The notes under the pieces are model-generated. The model searched no databases. It was not told the DNA's origin and saw nothing but the letters and a program-made list of their open reading frames with translations. DNA of 64,000 nt, from positions 1,488,001 through 1,552,000 of the forward strand of contig CAWEQI010000003.1 in assembly GCA_963811255.1 (NCBI GenBank), read 5' to 3'. Position 1 is the stretch's first letter. Each line of letters starts with the position of its first letter. The translations under genes and the position numbers were made by a program. The DNA comes from Croceibacterium_B sp963811255 (GTDB taxonomy: Bacteria > Pseudomonadota > Alphaproteobacteria > Sphingomonadales > Sphingomonadaceae). Shown here piece after piece: positions 42,443-51,390 of the stretch.

Positions 42443-44562
42443 CCCTCGACCAGCATCAGCGCATCGAGCGCGACGATGCCTTCGCCTTTGGGGTGTACGA
42501 TCACCGGGTTGAGGTCGATCTCGCGGATGCGCGGGTTGCCGCTCATGATCCGGCCCGTCGTCATGATCAGCTCGGCGAGCGCATCGATGTCGCGCGGCGG
42601 GGCGCCGCGCCAGCCCTTGAGCAGCGGGGCCTGCTTGAGCGCGAGCAGGCCGGCCTTCACCTGATCCAGGCCCATATCGGGGGTGAACAGCTTGACATCC
42701 TTGAGTATCTCGGCGGTCACGCCGCCGAAGCCGGCGAGCACCACCGGACCCCATTCGGGATCGTTCTTGGCGCCGACGATCATCTCGATGCCCATCGTGC
42801 CCATTGCCTCGACCAGCACTCCCTCAAGCTGGATCGCGGCATCGTAAGTGGCAACGTTGAGGTAGATCTTGTCGAACGCGGCCATCACCTCGTCGGCGGA
42901 GTTGAGGTTGAGGATCACCCCGCCGGCGTCGCTCTTATGACCGAGCGCGGCGGCCTGGGCCTTGAGCACCACCGGATAGCCGAGTCTGTCGGCGGCGGCG
43001 GCGGCGTCCTGCGCGGTTCCGGCGAACTCGCTCTCCGGAAATGGAATCCCGAGCGGCTTGAGCATCGCCTTGGCGCGATATTCAGGAATCACGCCGTTCG
43101 CCGCCTCGAGTCCGGGAACGGGCAGCGGCTCCTCTGTTCGGTCGGTCAGGTCGCGCTTGGCAAGGTCGGCGAGGCGGGCGATCGCCCGATAGGCGCGCTC
43201 GGTCGACGGGAACCACGGAATCCCGACCTTGCGCAAGCCTTCGATGTATTCGGGTGGCACCCGCGCGCCCTCGTCAACCCCGGCGAACACCAGCGGTTTG
43301 GGAAAGGTGCCGTCCTCCAGCACCTTGATGATGTGCGGCAGCTTGATTCCGCAGGTGATCGGGTCAGACTGGATGATCGAGGCGACCACCGAACCGACTC
43401 GCTCGTCTTCGAGCAACGCGGTCAACACCTTGGTATAGACTTCCGGCTCCGACAGGCCGAGCGCGGTGATGTCGGTCGGGTTCGACACCGGCACGTAATC
43501 GGGCAGGATCGCCCGCAGCGCCGGGCTGTTGGCGTCGTTGAGGTCGACCAGGTCGAGACCGATGTCCTCGGCGATGTCGAACGCCAGGCCGCGCAGCGCG
43601 CCGCTCTCGCCGAGCACCGCCATGTTGGCCCCGGGCAGCGCCTTACAGGTCACCGCCATCGTGGCGATGTCGCCCAACTCCTCGAGCGTCTCGGCGAAGA
43701 TCACCCCCTCGCGGGCGACCTTGGCCTTCATCAGCGCGTAGTCGCCGGCCATCGCCCCGGTGTGAGTGGCGGCCAATTCCTGGGCCTTGTTGCTCTTGCC
43801 GGGGTGAAGCATGATGATCGGCTTGCCGGCCTCGCGCGCGCGGCGCGCGGCGGCGAGGAACGCCTTCGGCCGGCGCAGGCTCTCGACGTACATCGCGATC
43901 ACGTGGGTGTCGGGGTCGTCGACCAGCCATTCGACGTAGTCCTCGACCCCGCTGACCGCCTCGTTGCCGGTCGAGACCGAGGTCGAGACGTAGCCGTCGC
44001 GCGAGAATAGCGTCGTCGCCAGCACCGCGGCGAGCGCGCCGGACTGGCTGGCGATGCCGACCGCGCGAGTGCCCTTGGGCGGGGTCCGCATGTTGGTTTG
44101 TACGAACGTCAGCGGCACCCGCTCGATGTAGTTGGTGCAGCCGAGGCAGTTGGGCCCTTCGATGATCATCGCGTGCTCATTGGCGATGCGGGCGAGTTCT
44201 TGCTGATCGCGCAGGCCTTCCTCGCCGGCCTCGGAGAACCCGGCCGAGTAGATCACCACCGCGCCGCAGCCCTTTTCGGCGAGGCCGCGTACGGTATCGA
44301 GTACGAAGGCGCGCGGGATCGCCAGCACCGCGCAGTCGATCCCGTCGGGCAGTTCGTCGACCGAGTGATAGACCTTGAGCCCGTGGAGCTCGTCGCGCTT
44401 CGGGTTCACTGGGTAAATGTCGCCGGCGAATTCATATCTCACGAGGTTGCTCAGCAACGTCGCGCCGAGGGCGCCGACACGGTCCGAGGCGCCGATTACT
44501 GCGACGGACTTTGGCCGCAGAAGACGATCGATCTGCTGGTTGCTGAAGCGGCGGGTGGTCAT
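42439..44562 (-). CDS. ferA: ADP-forming feruloyl-CoA synthetase
   Basis: This 707-residue member of the NDP-forming acyl-CoA synthetase superfamily has a CoA-binding Rossmann domain (SVAVIGASDRVGALG), SQSGALAAVLA, the region AATHTGAMAGDYALMKA, and a C-terminal ATP-grasp domain (LKAQAAALGHKSDAGGV). Next to ferB and a divergent MarR gene it matches FerA of Sphingobium sp. SYK-6, which activates ferulate, p-coumarate and caffeate. The ATG at 44562 is eight bases after GGAGA. Other short acyl substrates are possible from family alone. Confidence 0.85.
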   Translation of the reverse strand: MTTRRFSNQQIDRLLRPKSVAVIGASDRVGALGATLLSNLVRYEFAGDIYPVNPKRDELHGLKVYHSVDELPDGIDCAVLAIPRAFVLDTVRGLAEKGCGAVVIYSAGFSEAGEEGLRDQQELARIANEHAMIIEGPNCLGCTNYIERVPLTFVQTNMRTPPKGTRAVGIASQSGALAAVLATTLFSRDGYVSTSVSTGNEAVSGVEDYVEWLVDDPDTHVIAMYVESLRRPKAFLAAARRAREAGKPIIMLHPGKSNKAQELAATHTGAMAGDYALMKAKVAREGVIFAETLEELGDIATMAVTCKALPGANMAVLGESGALRGLAFDIAEDIGLDLVDLNDANSPALRAILPDYVPVSNPTDITALGLSEPEVYTKVLTALLEDERVGSVVASIIQSDPITCGIKLPHIIKVLEDGTFPKPLVFAGVDEGARVPPEYIEGLRKVGIPWFPSTERAYRAIARLADLAKRDLTDRTEEPLPVPGLEAANGVIPEYRAKAMLKPLGIPFPESEFAGTAQDAAAAADRLGYPVVLKAQAAALGHKSDAGGVILNLNSADEVMAAFDKIYLNVATYDAAIQLEGVLVEAMGTMGIEMIVGAKNDPEWGPVVLAGFGGVTAEILKDVKLFTPDMGLDQVKAGLLALKQAPLLKGWRGAPPRDIDALAELIMTTGRIMSGNPRIREIDLNPVIVHPKGEGIVALDALMLVEG

Positions 44563-44583
44563 GTGTGATCTCTCCAAACTACC

Positions 44584-44607
44584 ACCCCTCCCGCCTGCGG
44601 GAGGGGT
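44584..44607. repeat. perfect 10-bp palindromic repeat between ferB and ferA
   Basis: ACCCCTCCCG (44584-44593) and CGGGAGGGGT (44598-44607) pair perfectly around a four-base CCTG loop. It lies in the 141-base ferB-ferA gap. It belongs to the same repeat family as 2319-2354 and 44678-44702 and may act as an mRNA stabiliser or weak terminator between the two genes. Confidence 0.7.
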
Positions 44608-44677
44608 GCGAGACTTGCCGAGCCGCAGGCGAGGTTAGTCGCAGCGGGTTGGGCCTTGCGGCCCATGCCCACCCCTG

Positions 44678-44702
44678 CCCTATCCCGCAAGCGGGAGGGG
44701 GA
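44678..44702. repeat. second palindromic repeat copy in the ferB-ferA gap
   Basis: CCCTATCCCGC and GCGGGAGGGG pair around AA with one mismatch. It sits directly after the ferB stop. Together with the copy at 44584 it forms a doublet of inverted repeats, a common arrangement for REP-type elements. Confidence 0.6.
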
Positions 44703-44703
44703 A

Positions 44704-45564
44704 TTAGTCGTGCTTGACCTTGGACTTGTCGAACACGCCAAGCCCCGGCTTGAACGTCTTCTCATCGAGGAACTGCTTGGTCGCTTCCTGGCGCGCCTCC
44801 AGCCCGCCGAACTGGTTCAACGCTTCCTGCGCGCGGATCAGGTAGTCCTCGGCGTTGTCGTAGGTCATCTCCATCACCCGGCGCACCGCCCACTTGGTGG
44901 CGCGCAGGGCCTGGCTGTCCTTCTTCTTGAGCACGTCGGCGATCTGCTGCACCCGCTCGCGCAGCTTATCGGCCGGTACGCTCTCGGTGACGAGGCCCTG
45001 CTCGGCGGCCTGCTTGCCGGTGAGGTTCTCGCCCATCATCGCGTGGTACATCGCCTTGCGGTAGGGCATCAGCTCGGCGGCGACCTTGCTCGCCCCGCCG
45101 CCAGGCAAGATCGCCCAGTTAATCTCGCTGAGCCCGAACTGCGCATCGTCAGAAGCGATGGCGATGTCGCAGGCGAACAGCGGGCCATAGGCGCCGCCGA
45201 AGCACCAGCCGTTGATCATGCCGATGGTCGCCTTCTCGTACCACCGCAGCCGTTCCCACCAGCTGTAGGCCTCGCGCTGGTTGCTGCGAACCGCCGCCAG
45301 GCCCTGCTGTTCCGCCAGGCGGAAGTATTCGAGCAGGTCCATGCCGGCCGACCACGAATTGCCCTCGCCGGTCAGCACCAGCACCTGCACGTCGTCGCGG
45401 AACTCAAGCTCGTTCAGCACCCGCAGCATCTGCCGGTTGAGCTTGGGGCTCATGCAGTTGCGCTTGTCCGGGCGGTTGAACCAGACCCAAGCGACGCCGT
45501 CCTCGATTTCATAGCGGACGGTTTCGGCTTCGGGACGTGGATCGGGTTGCGACGGCATGGCCAT
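44704..45564 (-). CDS. ferB: feruloyl-CoA hydratase/lyase
   Basis: This 286-residue crotonase-fold enzyme is closest to p-hydroxycinnamoyl-CoA hydratase/lyase. The NSWSAGMDLLEYFR oxyanion segment, SWWERLRWYEKATIGMINGW and CFGGAYGPLFACDIAIASD with FGLSEINWAILPGG are characteristic. It hydrates feruloyl-CoA and splits it to vanillin and acetyl-CoA. The ATG at 45564 has GGAGAG upstream; a longer frame with an earlier ATG begins inside the operator region. It is the first gene of the ferBA operon. Confidence 0.92.
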   Translation of the reverse strand: MAMPSQPDPRPEAETVRYEIEDGVAWVWFNRPDKRNCMSPKLNRQMLRVLNELEFRDDVQVLVLTGEGNSWSAGMDLLEYFRLAEQQGLAAVRSNQREAYSWWERLRWYEKATIGMINGWCFGGAYGPLFACDIAIASDDAQFGLSEINWAILPGGGASKVAAELMPYRKAMYHAMMGENLTGKQAAEQGLVTESVPADKLRERVQQIADVLKKKDSQALRATKWAVRRVMEMTYDNAEDYLIRAQEALNQFGGLEARQEATKQFLDEKTFKPGLGVFDKSKVKHD

Positions 45565-45606
45565 GGGTTCTCTCCAGTTCGAATCGGCCCTTCCGGGCAC
45601 GGGTCC

Positions 45607-45652
45607 ATTGCTATTGCCCATAGCTTTCCAGTTTGTTATCTACAATAGCAAT
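45607..45652. promoter_or_regulatory. inverted-repeat operator between ferB and ferC
   Basis: ATTGCTATTG (45607-45616) and CAATAGCAAT (45643-45652) form a perfect 10-bp inverted repeat with a 26-base centre. A shorter repeat GCTAT/ATAGC (45610-45624) is nested in it. The region is the A+T-rich divergent promoter space of ferB and ferC. On the minus strand a possible promoter is TTGTAG, 17 bases, TATGGG. It is placed to bind the MarR-type product of ferC. Confidence 0.55.
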
Positions 45653-45653
45653 T

Positions 45654-46064
45654 ATGAAGGACCCGCTGGTTTCGCTTCCCGGCTATGCGCTGCGCCGCGC
45701 GGCGAACGCCACCGCCGCCGAGCTGGGCGCGCGGCTGGCGCCGCTCGAGCTGCGCCAGTCCGACGTGTCGCTGCTGATGCTGATTGAGGCGAATCCGGGC
45801 GCCACCTCGAGCGCGCTCGGCCGCCGGCTCGACATCCAGCGCGCCAACATGGTGCCGATCCTCAAGCGGCTCGAAGACGCCGGTCTGATCGATCGGGCCC
45901 CCATCGACGGTAAGAGCCAGGGCCTGGCGCTGACCGCCGCCGGGCAGGCCAGGCTGGCCCAGGGGCGCAAGGTTATCGAGCAATTCGAGCGCGAGCTGAT
46001 CGCACGGGTACCGGCCGAGCATCGCGTCCACCTGCTGCCCGCGCTCAACGCCATCTGGCGCTGA
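45654..46064 (+). CDS. ferC: MarR-family regulator of the ferBA operon
   Basis: This 136-residue winged-helix MarR protein has the recognition segment SALGRRLDIQRANMVPILKRLEDAGLI and the wing DGKSQGLALTAAG. In Sphingobium sp. SYK-6, FerC is a MarR-type repressor divergent from ferBA that is released by hydroxycinnamoyl-CoA thioesters; the same arrangement here supports the call. The ATG at 45654 lies just outside the inverted repeat, which suggests autoregulation. Repressor function is inferred. Confidence 0.82.
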   Translation: MKDPLVSLPGYALRRAANATAAELGARLAPLELRQSDVSLLMLIEANPGATSSALGRRLDIQRANMVPILKRLEDAGLIDRAPIDGKSQGLALTAAGQARLAQGRKVIEQFERELIARVPAEHRVHLLPALNAIWR

Positions 46065-46126
46065 CTCCCCTTGCCCCGCCCGCCGCACGGACTTAGCCCT
46101 GCGGGGAGAGCAACTGGGAGACAGCG

Positions 46127-48074
46127 ATGAGCGAGCAGGTGATCCATCCGGTACCGCGCCAATGGGCCGAGAACGCGCTCATCGACGCTGAGGGTTACGC
46201 TCAGAAGTATCACTTCTCGGTCGAGGCCCCCGACGGCTTCTGGCGTGGCGAGGCGCAGCGGATCGACTGGATCAGGCCGTTCACGCAAGTGAAGGACACC
46301 AGCTTCGACGAGGCGACCTTCGGCATCAAATGGTTCGCCGACGGCACGCTCAACCTCTCGGCCAACTGCCTCGACCGCCACCTCGCTACCCGCGGCGATC
46401 AGACCGCGATCATCTGGGAACCCGACGATCCGAACGCCCCCGGCCGCACGATCACCTATCGCCAGCTGCACGAGGAAACCTGCAAGTTCGCCAACCTGCT
46501 CAAGGCCCAAGGCGTCAAGCGCGGCGATCGGATTACGATCTACCTGCCGATGGTGCCCGAAGCAGCGGTAGCGATGCTCGCCTGCGCCCGGATCGGCGCG
46601 ATCCATTCGGTGGTCTTCGCCGGATTCAGCCCCGAGGCGCTCGGCAGCCGGATCGAGGATTGCGACAGCGACGTGGTCATCACCGCCGACGAGGGCCTGC
46701 GCGGCGGCAAGCGCATTCCGCTGAAGGCCAACGTCGACGCCGCCTGCGCCCGCCACGGCAAGGTCCGCCGGGTGATCATGCTGCGCCACACCGGCGCGGA
46801 CGTGCCGCTGATCGAGGGTCGCGATATCGACTGGGCCGAAGCGGTCGCCGGGCAGAGCACCGATTGCCCGCCCGAGGAGATGGGCGCCGAAGACCCGCTG
46901 TTCATCCTCTACACCAGCGGCAGTACCGGCAAGCCCAAGGGCGTGCTGCACACCACCGGCGGTTACCTAGTATGGGTGGCGATGACCCACGAATACACCT
47001 TCGATTACCGTGCGCCCGAGGTGTTCTGGTGCGCGGCCGACATCGGCTGGGTCACCGGGCACAGCTACGTCGTCTACGGCCCGCTGGCGAACGGCGCGGT
47101 GACGGTGATGTTCGAAGGCGTGCCGAACTACCCGGACTTCAGCCGCTTCTGGCAAGTCGTCGACAAGCACCAGGTGGAGATCTTCTACGCCGCCCCCACC
47201 GCCCTGCGCGCGCTGATGCGCGAGGGCGACGAATGGGTGCAAAAGACCAGCCGCCAATCGCTCCGCCTGCTCGGCACCGTCGGCGAGCCGATCAATCCCG
47301 AGGCGTGGGAGTGGTACTGGCGTGTCGTCGGCGATGGCCGCTGCCCGATCGTCGACACCTGGTGGCAGACCGAAACCGGCGGGCACATGATCACCCCGCT
47401 GCCCGGCGCCACCGACTTGAAGCCCGGCAGCGCCACCAGGCCGATGTTCGGCGTGCAACCGGCGGTCGTCGTGCCCGAAACCGGCGAAGTCCTCGAAGGC
47501 GCCGTGCGAAGGCGCGCTCGTCATCACCGACAGCTGGCCCGGCCAGATGCGCACCGTCTACGGCGACCACGAGCGGTTCTTCCAGACCTACTTCAGCCAA
47601 TACCCCGGCAAGTACTTCACCGGCGACGGCTGCCGCCGCGACGCGGACGGCTACTACTGGATCACCGGCCGCATCGACGACGTGCTCAACGTCTCCGGCC
47701 ACCGCATGGGCACCGCCGAAATCGAGAGCGCGCTGGTGCTGCATGAGAAGGTCGCGGAGGCGGCGGTGGTCGGCTTCCCGCACGACATCAAGGGCCAGGG
47801 CATCTACGCCTACGTCACCACCACCGCCAACGCCGACGACAGCGAGGAGCTGCGGCAGGAGCTGGTCCAGTGGGTCCGCACCGAGATCGGCCCGATCGCC
47901 ACCCCCGACGTCATCCAGTTCGCCCCCGCCCTGCCCAAGACTCGCAGCGGCAAGATCATGCGCCGGATTTTGCGCAAGATCGCGGAGAACGACACCGGCA
48001 ATTTGGGGGACACCTCGACGCTGGCCGATTCGGGTGTGGTGGCGGACCTGCTGGCGAACAGGCCGCGGAACTGA
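46127..48074 (+). pseudogene. acsA: acetyl-CoA synthetase, single-base frameshift
   Basis: The first frame (46127 onward) has TSGSTGKPKGVLHTTGGYLV, WWQTETGGHMI and VVVPETGEVLEGA; the next frame continues from about 47508 with EGALVITDSWPGQM and ends with TRSGKIMRRILRKI, whose Lys is the conserved acetylation site. Removing one base at 47501-47512 restores 648 residues, the normal Acs length. It activates acetate to acetyl-CoA via acetyl-AMP. The exactly family-length repair suggests a sequence error rather than decay. It may use acetate from ferulate and other sources. GGAGA lies six bases before the ATG. Confidence 0.85.
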
Positions 48075-48190
48075 AGCGGCAAGACAATTTGGCACATTTG
48101 CCCGGGTATCGGCGGCGCGGATTTGCGCTATGCTCGGCGGCCAGAGGGATTCTTCCGCCCGAGGAGAGCCCGCCGAAGGGGAGGAATTTC

Positions 48191-49225
48191 ATGAGCCGTT
48201 CGATCCGCGCCGCGCTTACGGGCCTGGCCCTCGCCGCCGTTGCCAGCGTGAGCGCCGCCTCCGAACCGCCCGGCGACGTGCCGCTGCCGGTGCAGCAGTG
48301 CCAGCGCGAATGCCTGCAGGGCTACATGGACAAGTACCTCGCGGCAATGGCCGCGCACAAGGTCGATCCCGAGCTGTTCGCGCGCGACGTCAAGTTCACC
48401 GAGAACGGTCAGCAGATGCCGCTCGGCAACGAGGGGCTGTGGGCCACCGCGAGCGGGGTCGGCACCTACAAGTTCTACGTCCCCGATGTGGAAACGCAGC
48501 AGGTCGCCTTCATGGGCACGATGCGCGAGGAAGCCTCGTCCTCGGCCGCGGGCCCGAAGCGGCCGCCCGATCCGGTGGGAATCGACGTGCGGCTGCGGAT
48601 CAACCCCGAAGGTAAGATCAGCGAAGTCGAGCAGATCGTTGCCCGGCCGGACCGCCCGCTCGGCGCGACCTCCGCGCCCAGCAGCAGCCCATTCCCGGCG
48701 ACCGGCAAAGCGGTCGAAGCGATGGGCTCGCCCAATCCGGTGTTCCTGCAGGACGTGCCGGCCGACCAGCGCGAAAGCCGCGCCGACCTGATCGCCGTCG
48801 CCAACCAGTATTTCACCGGCATGCAGCGCAACGACGGCAAGGGCTATTATCCCTTTGCCGACGACTGCCTGCGGCACGAGAACGGCATGGTCACCGCCGG
48901 CCCGCCCGGCACCAAGGGCGGGATCGGCGGGCGGCCGCTGCAGACCTGCAAGGCACAGTTCGAAACCAGCCTGAAGGGTGTCGTCACCTCGATCCGCGAC
49001 CGCCGCTACGTCGCGGTCGATCGGCAGAAGGGCATCGTCTTCGCCTTTGCCGCGTTCGACCACCGGCCGATCGACTGGACCTGGGAGATCGGCGAGCTGT
49101 TCAAGATCGAGGGCAACAAGATCCACCGGATCGAGGCGATCTTCATCCGCGGACCTTACGGCGTGTGCTCGGGCTGGAGCACCTACGAACAGTGCCGCAG
49201 CGAGGCGATCCACGACGTGCGGTGA
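48191..49225 (+). CDS. exported DUF8021-like protein (first of pair)
   Basis: This 344-residue protein has a signal (about 1-23) followed by CQRECLQGYMDKYLAAMAAH, an NTF2-like beginning. It ends in an aromatic-rich domain with WTWEIGELFKIEGNKIHRIE. It resembles NTF2-like or DUF8021 proteins of bacteria and fungi; no catalytic function is known to me. GGAGG lies seven bases before the ATG. The 3' neighbour is of similar type, separated by a repeat. Confidence 0.65.
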   Translation: MSRSIRAALTGLALAAVASVSAASEPPGDVPLPVQQCQRECLQGYMDKYLAAMAAHKVDPELFARDVKFTENGQQMPLGNEGLWATASGVGTYKFYVPDVETQQVAFMGTMREEASSSAAGPKRPPDPVGIDVRLRINPEGKISEVEQIVARPDRPLGATSAPSSSPFPATGKAVEAMGSPNPVFLQDVPADQRESRADLIAVANQYFTGMQRNDGKGYYPFADDCLRHENGMVTAGPPGTKGGIGGRPLQTCKAQFETSLKGVVTSIRDRRYVAVDRQKGIVFAFAAFDHRPIDWTWEIGELFKIEGNKIHRIEAIFIRGPYGVCSGWSTYEQCRSEAIHDVR

Positions 49226-49241
49226 GGCAACGCCCCTCTTC

Positions 49242-49333
49242 CGTCATGCTGAACTCGTTTCAGCATCCATCGCGTCCCACGGACGGACGGACCAGGCGGA
49301 GAAATGGACCCTGAACCAGGTTCAGGGTGACGA
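49242..49333. repeat. REP-like element with two hairpins
   Basis: TGCTGAA/TTCAGCA (49247-49265, five-base loop) and ACCCTGAAC/GTTCAGGGT (49308-49328, three-base loop, perfect 9-bp stem) lie in inverted orientation about 40 bases apart, between CGTCA and TGACG ends. Such CTGAAC/GTTCAG pairs are frequent between genes of sphingomonads. It lies between the two DUF8021-like genes. Confidence 0.7.
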
Positions 49334-49362
49334 TTGAGGGATTGGGGATTGGGGAGAGAATT

Positions 49363-50265
49363 ATGACCAAAGCACTCATCGCCGCCGCGCTGCTCGCCGG
49401 CCCAATGGCGCTCGGGGCCGCGCCCGCGCTGGCGCAGCCGGACGTGCCGCCGCCGAGCCCCTATGCGCGGCTGCCCGACAAGCCGACCTGCACGATGGCG
49501 CAGCTCAAGGCGGCGACCGACGCCTATGTCGAGGCGCAGAAGACCGGCAACATCGACAAGCTGCCGCTCGATCCCAAGGCGCATTTCCTCGAGAACATGA
49601 ACACGGTGGAGAAGTCCGCCGGGCTGTGGAACACCGCGCTGCCGATCGCCCACGCGCAGAGCTTCCACGATCCGCTGCGCTGCAAGACCTTCAGCGAGCT
49701 GATCGTCACCCAGGGCGGCCATCCCTACGTGATCGGCACTCGGCTCTACATTGACAAGGGCAAGGTGCTGCGGGTCGATAGCCTGGTGACGGACAAGGGT
49801 GACTGGCTGTTCAACGCCAACGCCTATCTCAAGTACACGAAGCAGGAAGGCGACTGGGACGCGCTGCCCAAGGCTCAGCAGACCGATCCCCGGGAGATGA
49901 TCCGCGGCGCCAACGCCTATCTCAGCTCGTTCAGCGACAAGTTCATGCAGGTCCCCTGGGGAACGCCGTGCGCCCGGGTCGAAGGCGGGGCTTACACCAA
50001 CCGCGACAACAAGCCCGACGCTTCATGCGACGTGGGCATCCCGCCGGGCGTTCTGTACATCGTCAACCGCGATTACCTGGTCGATCCCGAGAAGGGCGTG
50101 ATCAACGTGTTCTGCCGCTTCGGCAATTCGAGCAGCGGGATGCCCGACAGCCACACCTTCCGCTATATCGACGGCAAGATCCGCGGCGTGCACACGTTGA
50201 GCGTCAACCTCACCGACAGGCCCTCGCCGCAGGCGGACGACAACGGCGGAATCGTGCGCAACTAG
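49363..50265 (+). CDS. exported DUF8021-like protein (second of pair)
   Basis: This 300-residue protein has a signal (about 1-25, GAAPALAQP). The start CTMAQLKAATDAYVEAQKTG, FSELIVTQGGHPYVIGTRLY and DSLVTDKGDWLFNANAYLKY closely follow the fungal/bacterial DUF8021 pattern as I recall it. Enzymatic function is unknown to me. Its stop overlaps that of the beta-propeller gene (CTAG). Confidence 0.7.
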   Translation: MTKALIAAALLAGPMALGAAPALAQPDVPPPSPYARLPDKPTCTMAQLKAATDAYVEAQKTGNIDKLPLDPKAHFLENMNTVEKSAGLWNTALPIAHAQSFHDPLRCKTFSELIVTQGGHPYVIGTRLYIDKGKVLRVDSLVTDKGDWLFNANAYLKYTKQEGDWDALPKAQQTDPREMIRGANAYLSSFSDKFMQVPWGTPCARVEGGAYTNRDNKPDASCDVGIPPGVLYIVNRDYLVDPEKGVINVFCRFGNSSSGMPDSHTFRYIDGKIRGVHTLSVNLTDRPSPQADDNGGIVRN

Positions 50266-51275
50266 GTCAGCCGTAGCACCCAGATCGCCGCCGGTTGCCC
50301 GCCGCGAGCGGGCAGCGCGACATAAAGGGTGCGCGTGTCCGGCACGTACAGTCCGGTGCGGGCGCCGCCGCGGGTCGCCTCCCGGGCGATGGTTTCGGCG
50401 CCTTCGACCACATCGACATGGCCGGCGCCGCACACCACCAGCGTGCGCTGGCCGGCCAGGTAGAGATCGTCCGAATCCCCGCAGGTGCCCTGGATCGCCA
50501 GCGTCTTGCCGCTGGTTGCGTCGATCAGCGCAAGCGCCGCCGGGAGCCGATACGCGATAGTGATCGCGCGGCCGTCCGGCGCCGGCACCATCGGGAAATT
50601 GAGCCGGTGCACGCCGGTCGGCCAGCGCGCCAGCACCTTGCCGCTGTCAAGATCGAGCGCCAGCACCGCGCCGTCGTCGGGATCGTTGACCCACGCCTTG
50701 CCGCCGCCCAGCGCGAAACCCTCGGGGTGGCCCTTGAACGTCACCCGCGAGACGACCCGATGCGTGCGCGGATCGATTTCGGCCAGCCCGCCGTCGCCAT
50801 AGCCGACCACGATGTCGCCGTTGCGCCGGTCGACCCGCACATCGTCGGCATCGCTGCCGAGATCGACCACCGCCGTCTGGCGATAATCGCTGCCGGAATA
50901 GAAGTGCACGCTGCCGTCGCCGCAGGCGACCACGAACTCATTCACCGCCGGCACCCACCCGGTGCCTTGCGGCTCGTCGAGGCCGCCGATCCGCGCGAGG
51001 CTCTTTCCGGCGGCGAGATCGATCACCTCGGCGCTGCCGTTCGCCACCTCGCCCACGAACAACCGTCGGCCGGCTTCGTCGACTGCCAGATGGTCGATCC
51101 GCCCCTTTACGCCCGGCAATTCGATCGCTTGCATAAGGCGCAGCGGCGACGAGGGATCGCGCGGATCGACCGCCGGGGCGCCCGAGGCGCAGGCACTGCC
51201 GGCCAGCATCAGCAGTGCCGCCGCGCATCTTGCCAAGCCCGCGCGCCTGTACCGTCTGCTTTCGGTCGTGCGCAT
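50262..51275 (-). CDS. exported YncE-like beta-propeller protein
   Basis: This 337-residue protein has a signal with lipobox-like LAGSACAS, then repeated blades such as RRLFVGEVANGSAEVIDLA and GDIVVGYGDGGLAEIDP. It is a seven-bladed propeller of the YncE/SMP-30 type, a periplasmic binding or scaffold protein. Function is unknown. The CTAG overlap with the convergent gene is noted. Confidence 0.78.
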   Translation of the reverse strand: MRTTESRRYRRAGLARCAAALLMLAGSACASGAPAVDPRDPSSPLRLMQAIELPGVKGRIDHLAVDEAGRRLFVGEVANGSAEVIDLAAGKSLARIGGLDEPQGTGWVPAVNEFVVACGDGSVHFYSGSDYRQTAVVDLGSDADDVRVDRRNGDIVVGYGDGGLAEIDPRTHRVVSRVTFKGHPEGFALGGGKAWVNDPDDGAVLALDLDSGKVLARWPTGVHRLNFPMVPAPDGRAITIAYRLPAALALIDATSGKTLAIQGTCGDSDDLYLAGQRTLVVCGAGHVDVVEGAETIAREATRGGARTGLYVPDTRTLYVALPARGGQPAAIWVLRLT

Positions 51276-51390
51276 GCGCCTAAACTACCAACGACAGTGC
51301 CGCGCGCAACTGGGCCGGCGCCAAGGTTAGCGCCAGGGTAACCGCCCAAGCACAAGAGAACCTTAACCTCGCTCGGTCAGGCTTGACACC

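Noticed and set aside
40568..42754. A 728-codon minus-strand frame spanning acylphosphatase and ClC.
   Set aside because: It is the frame of acylphosphatase and the first third of ClC running through out-of-frame sequence; the real genes are shorter and separate.
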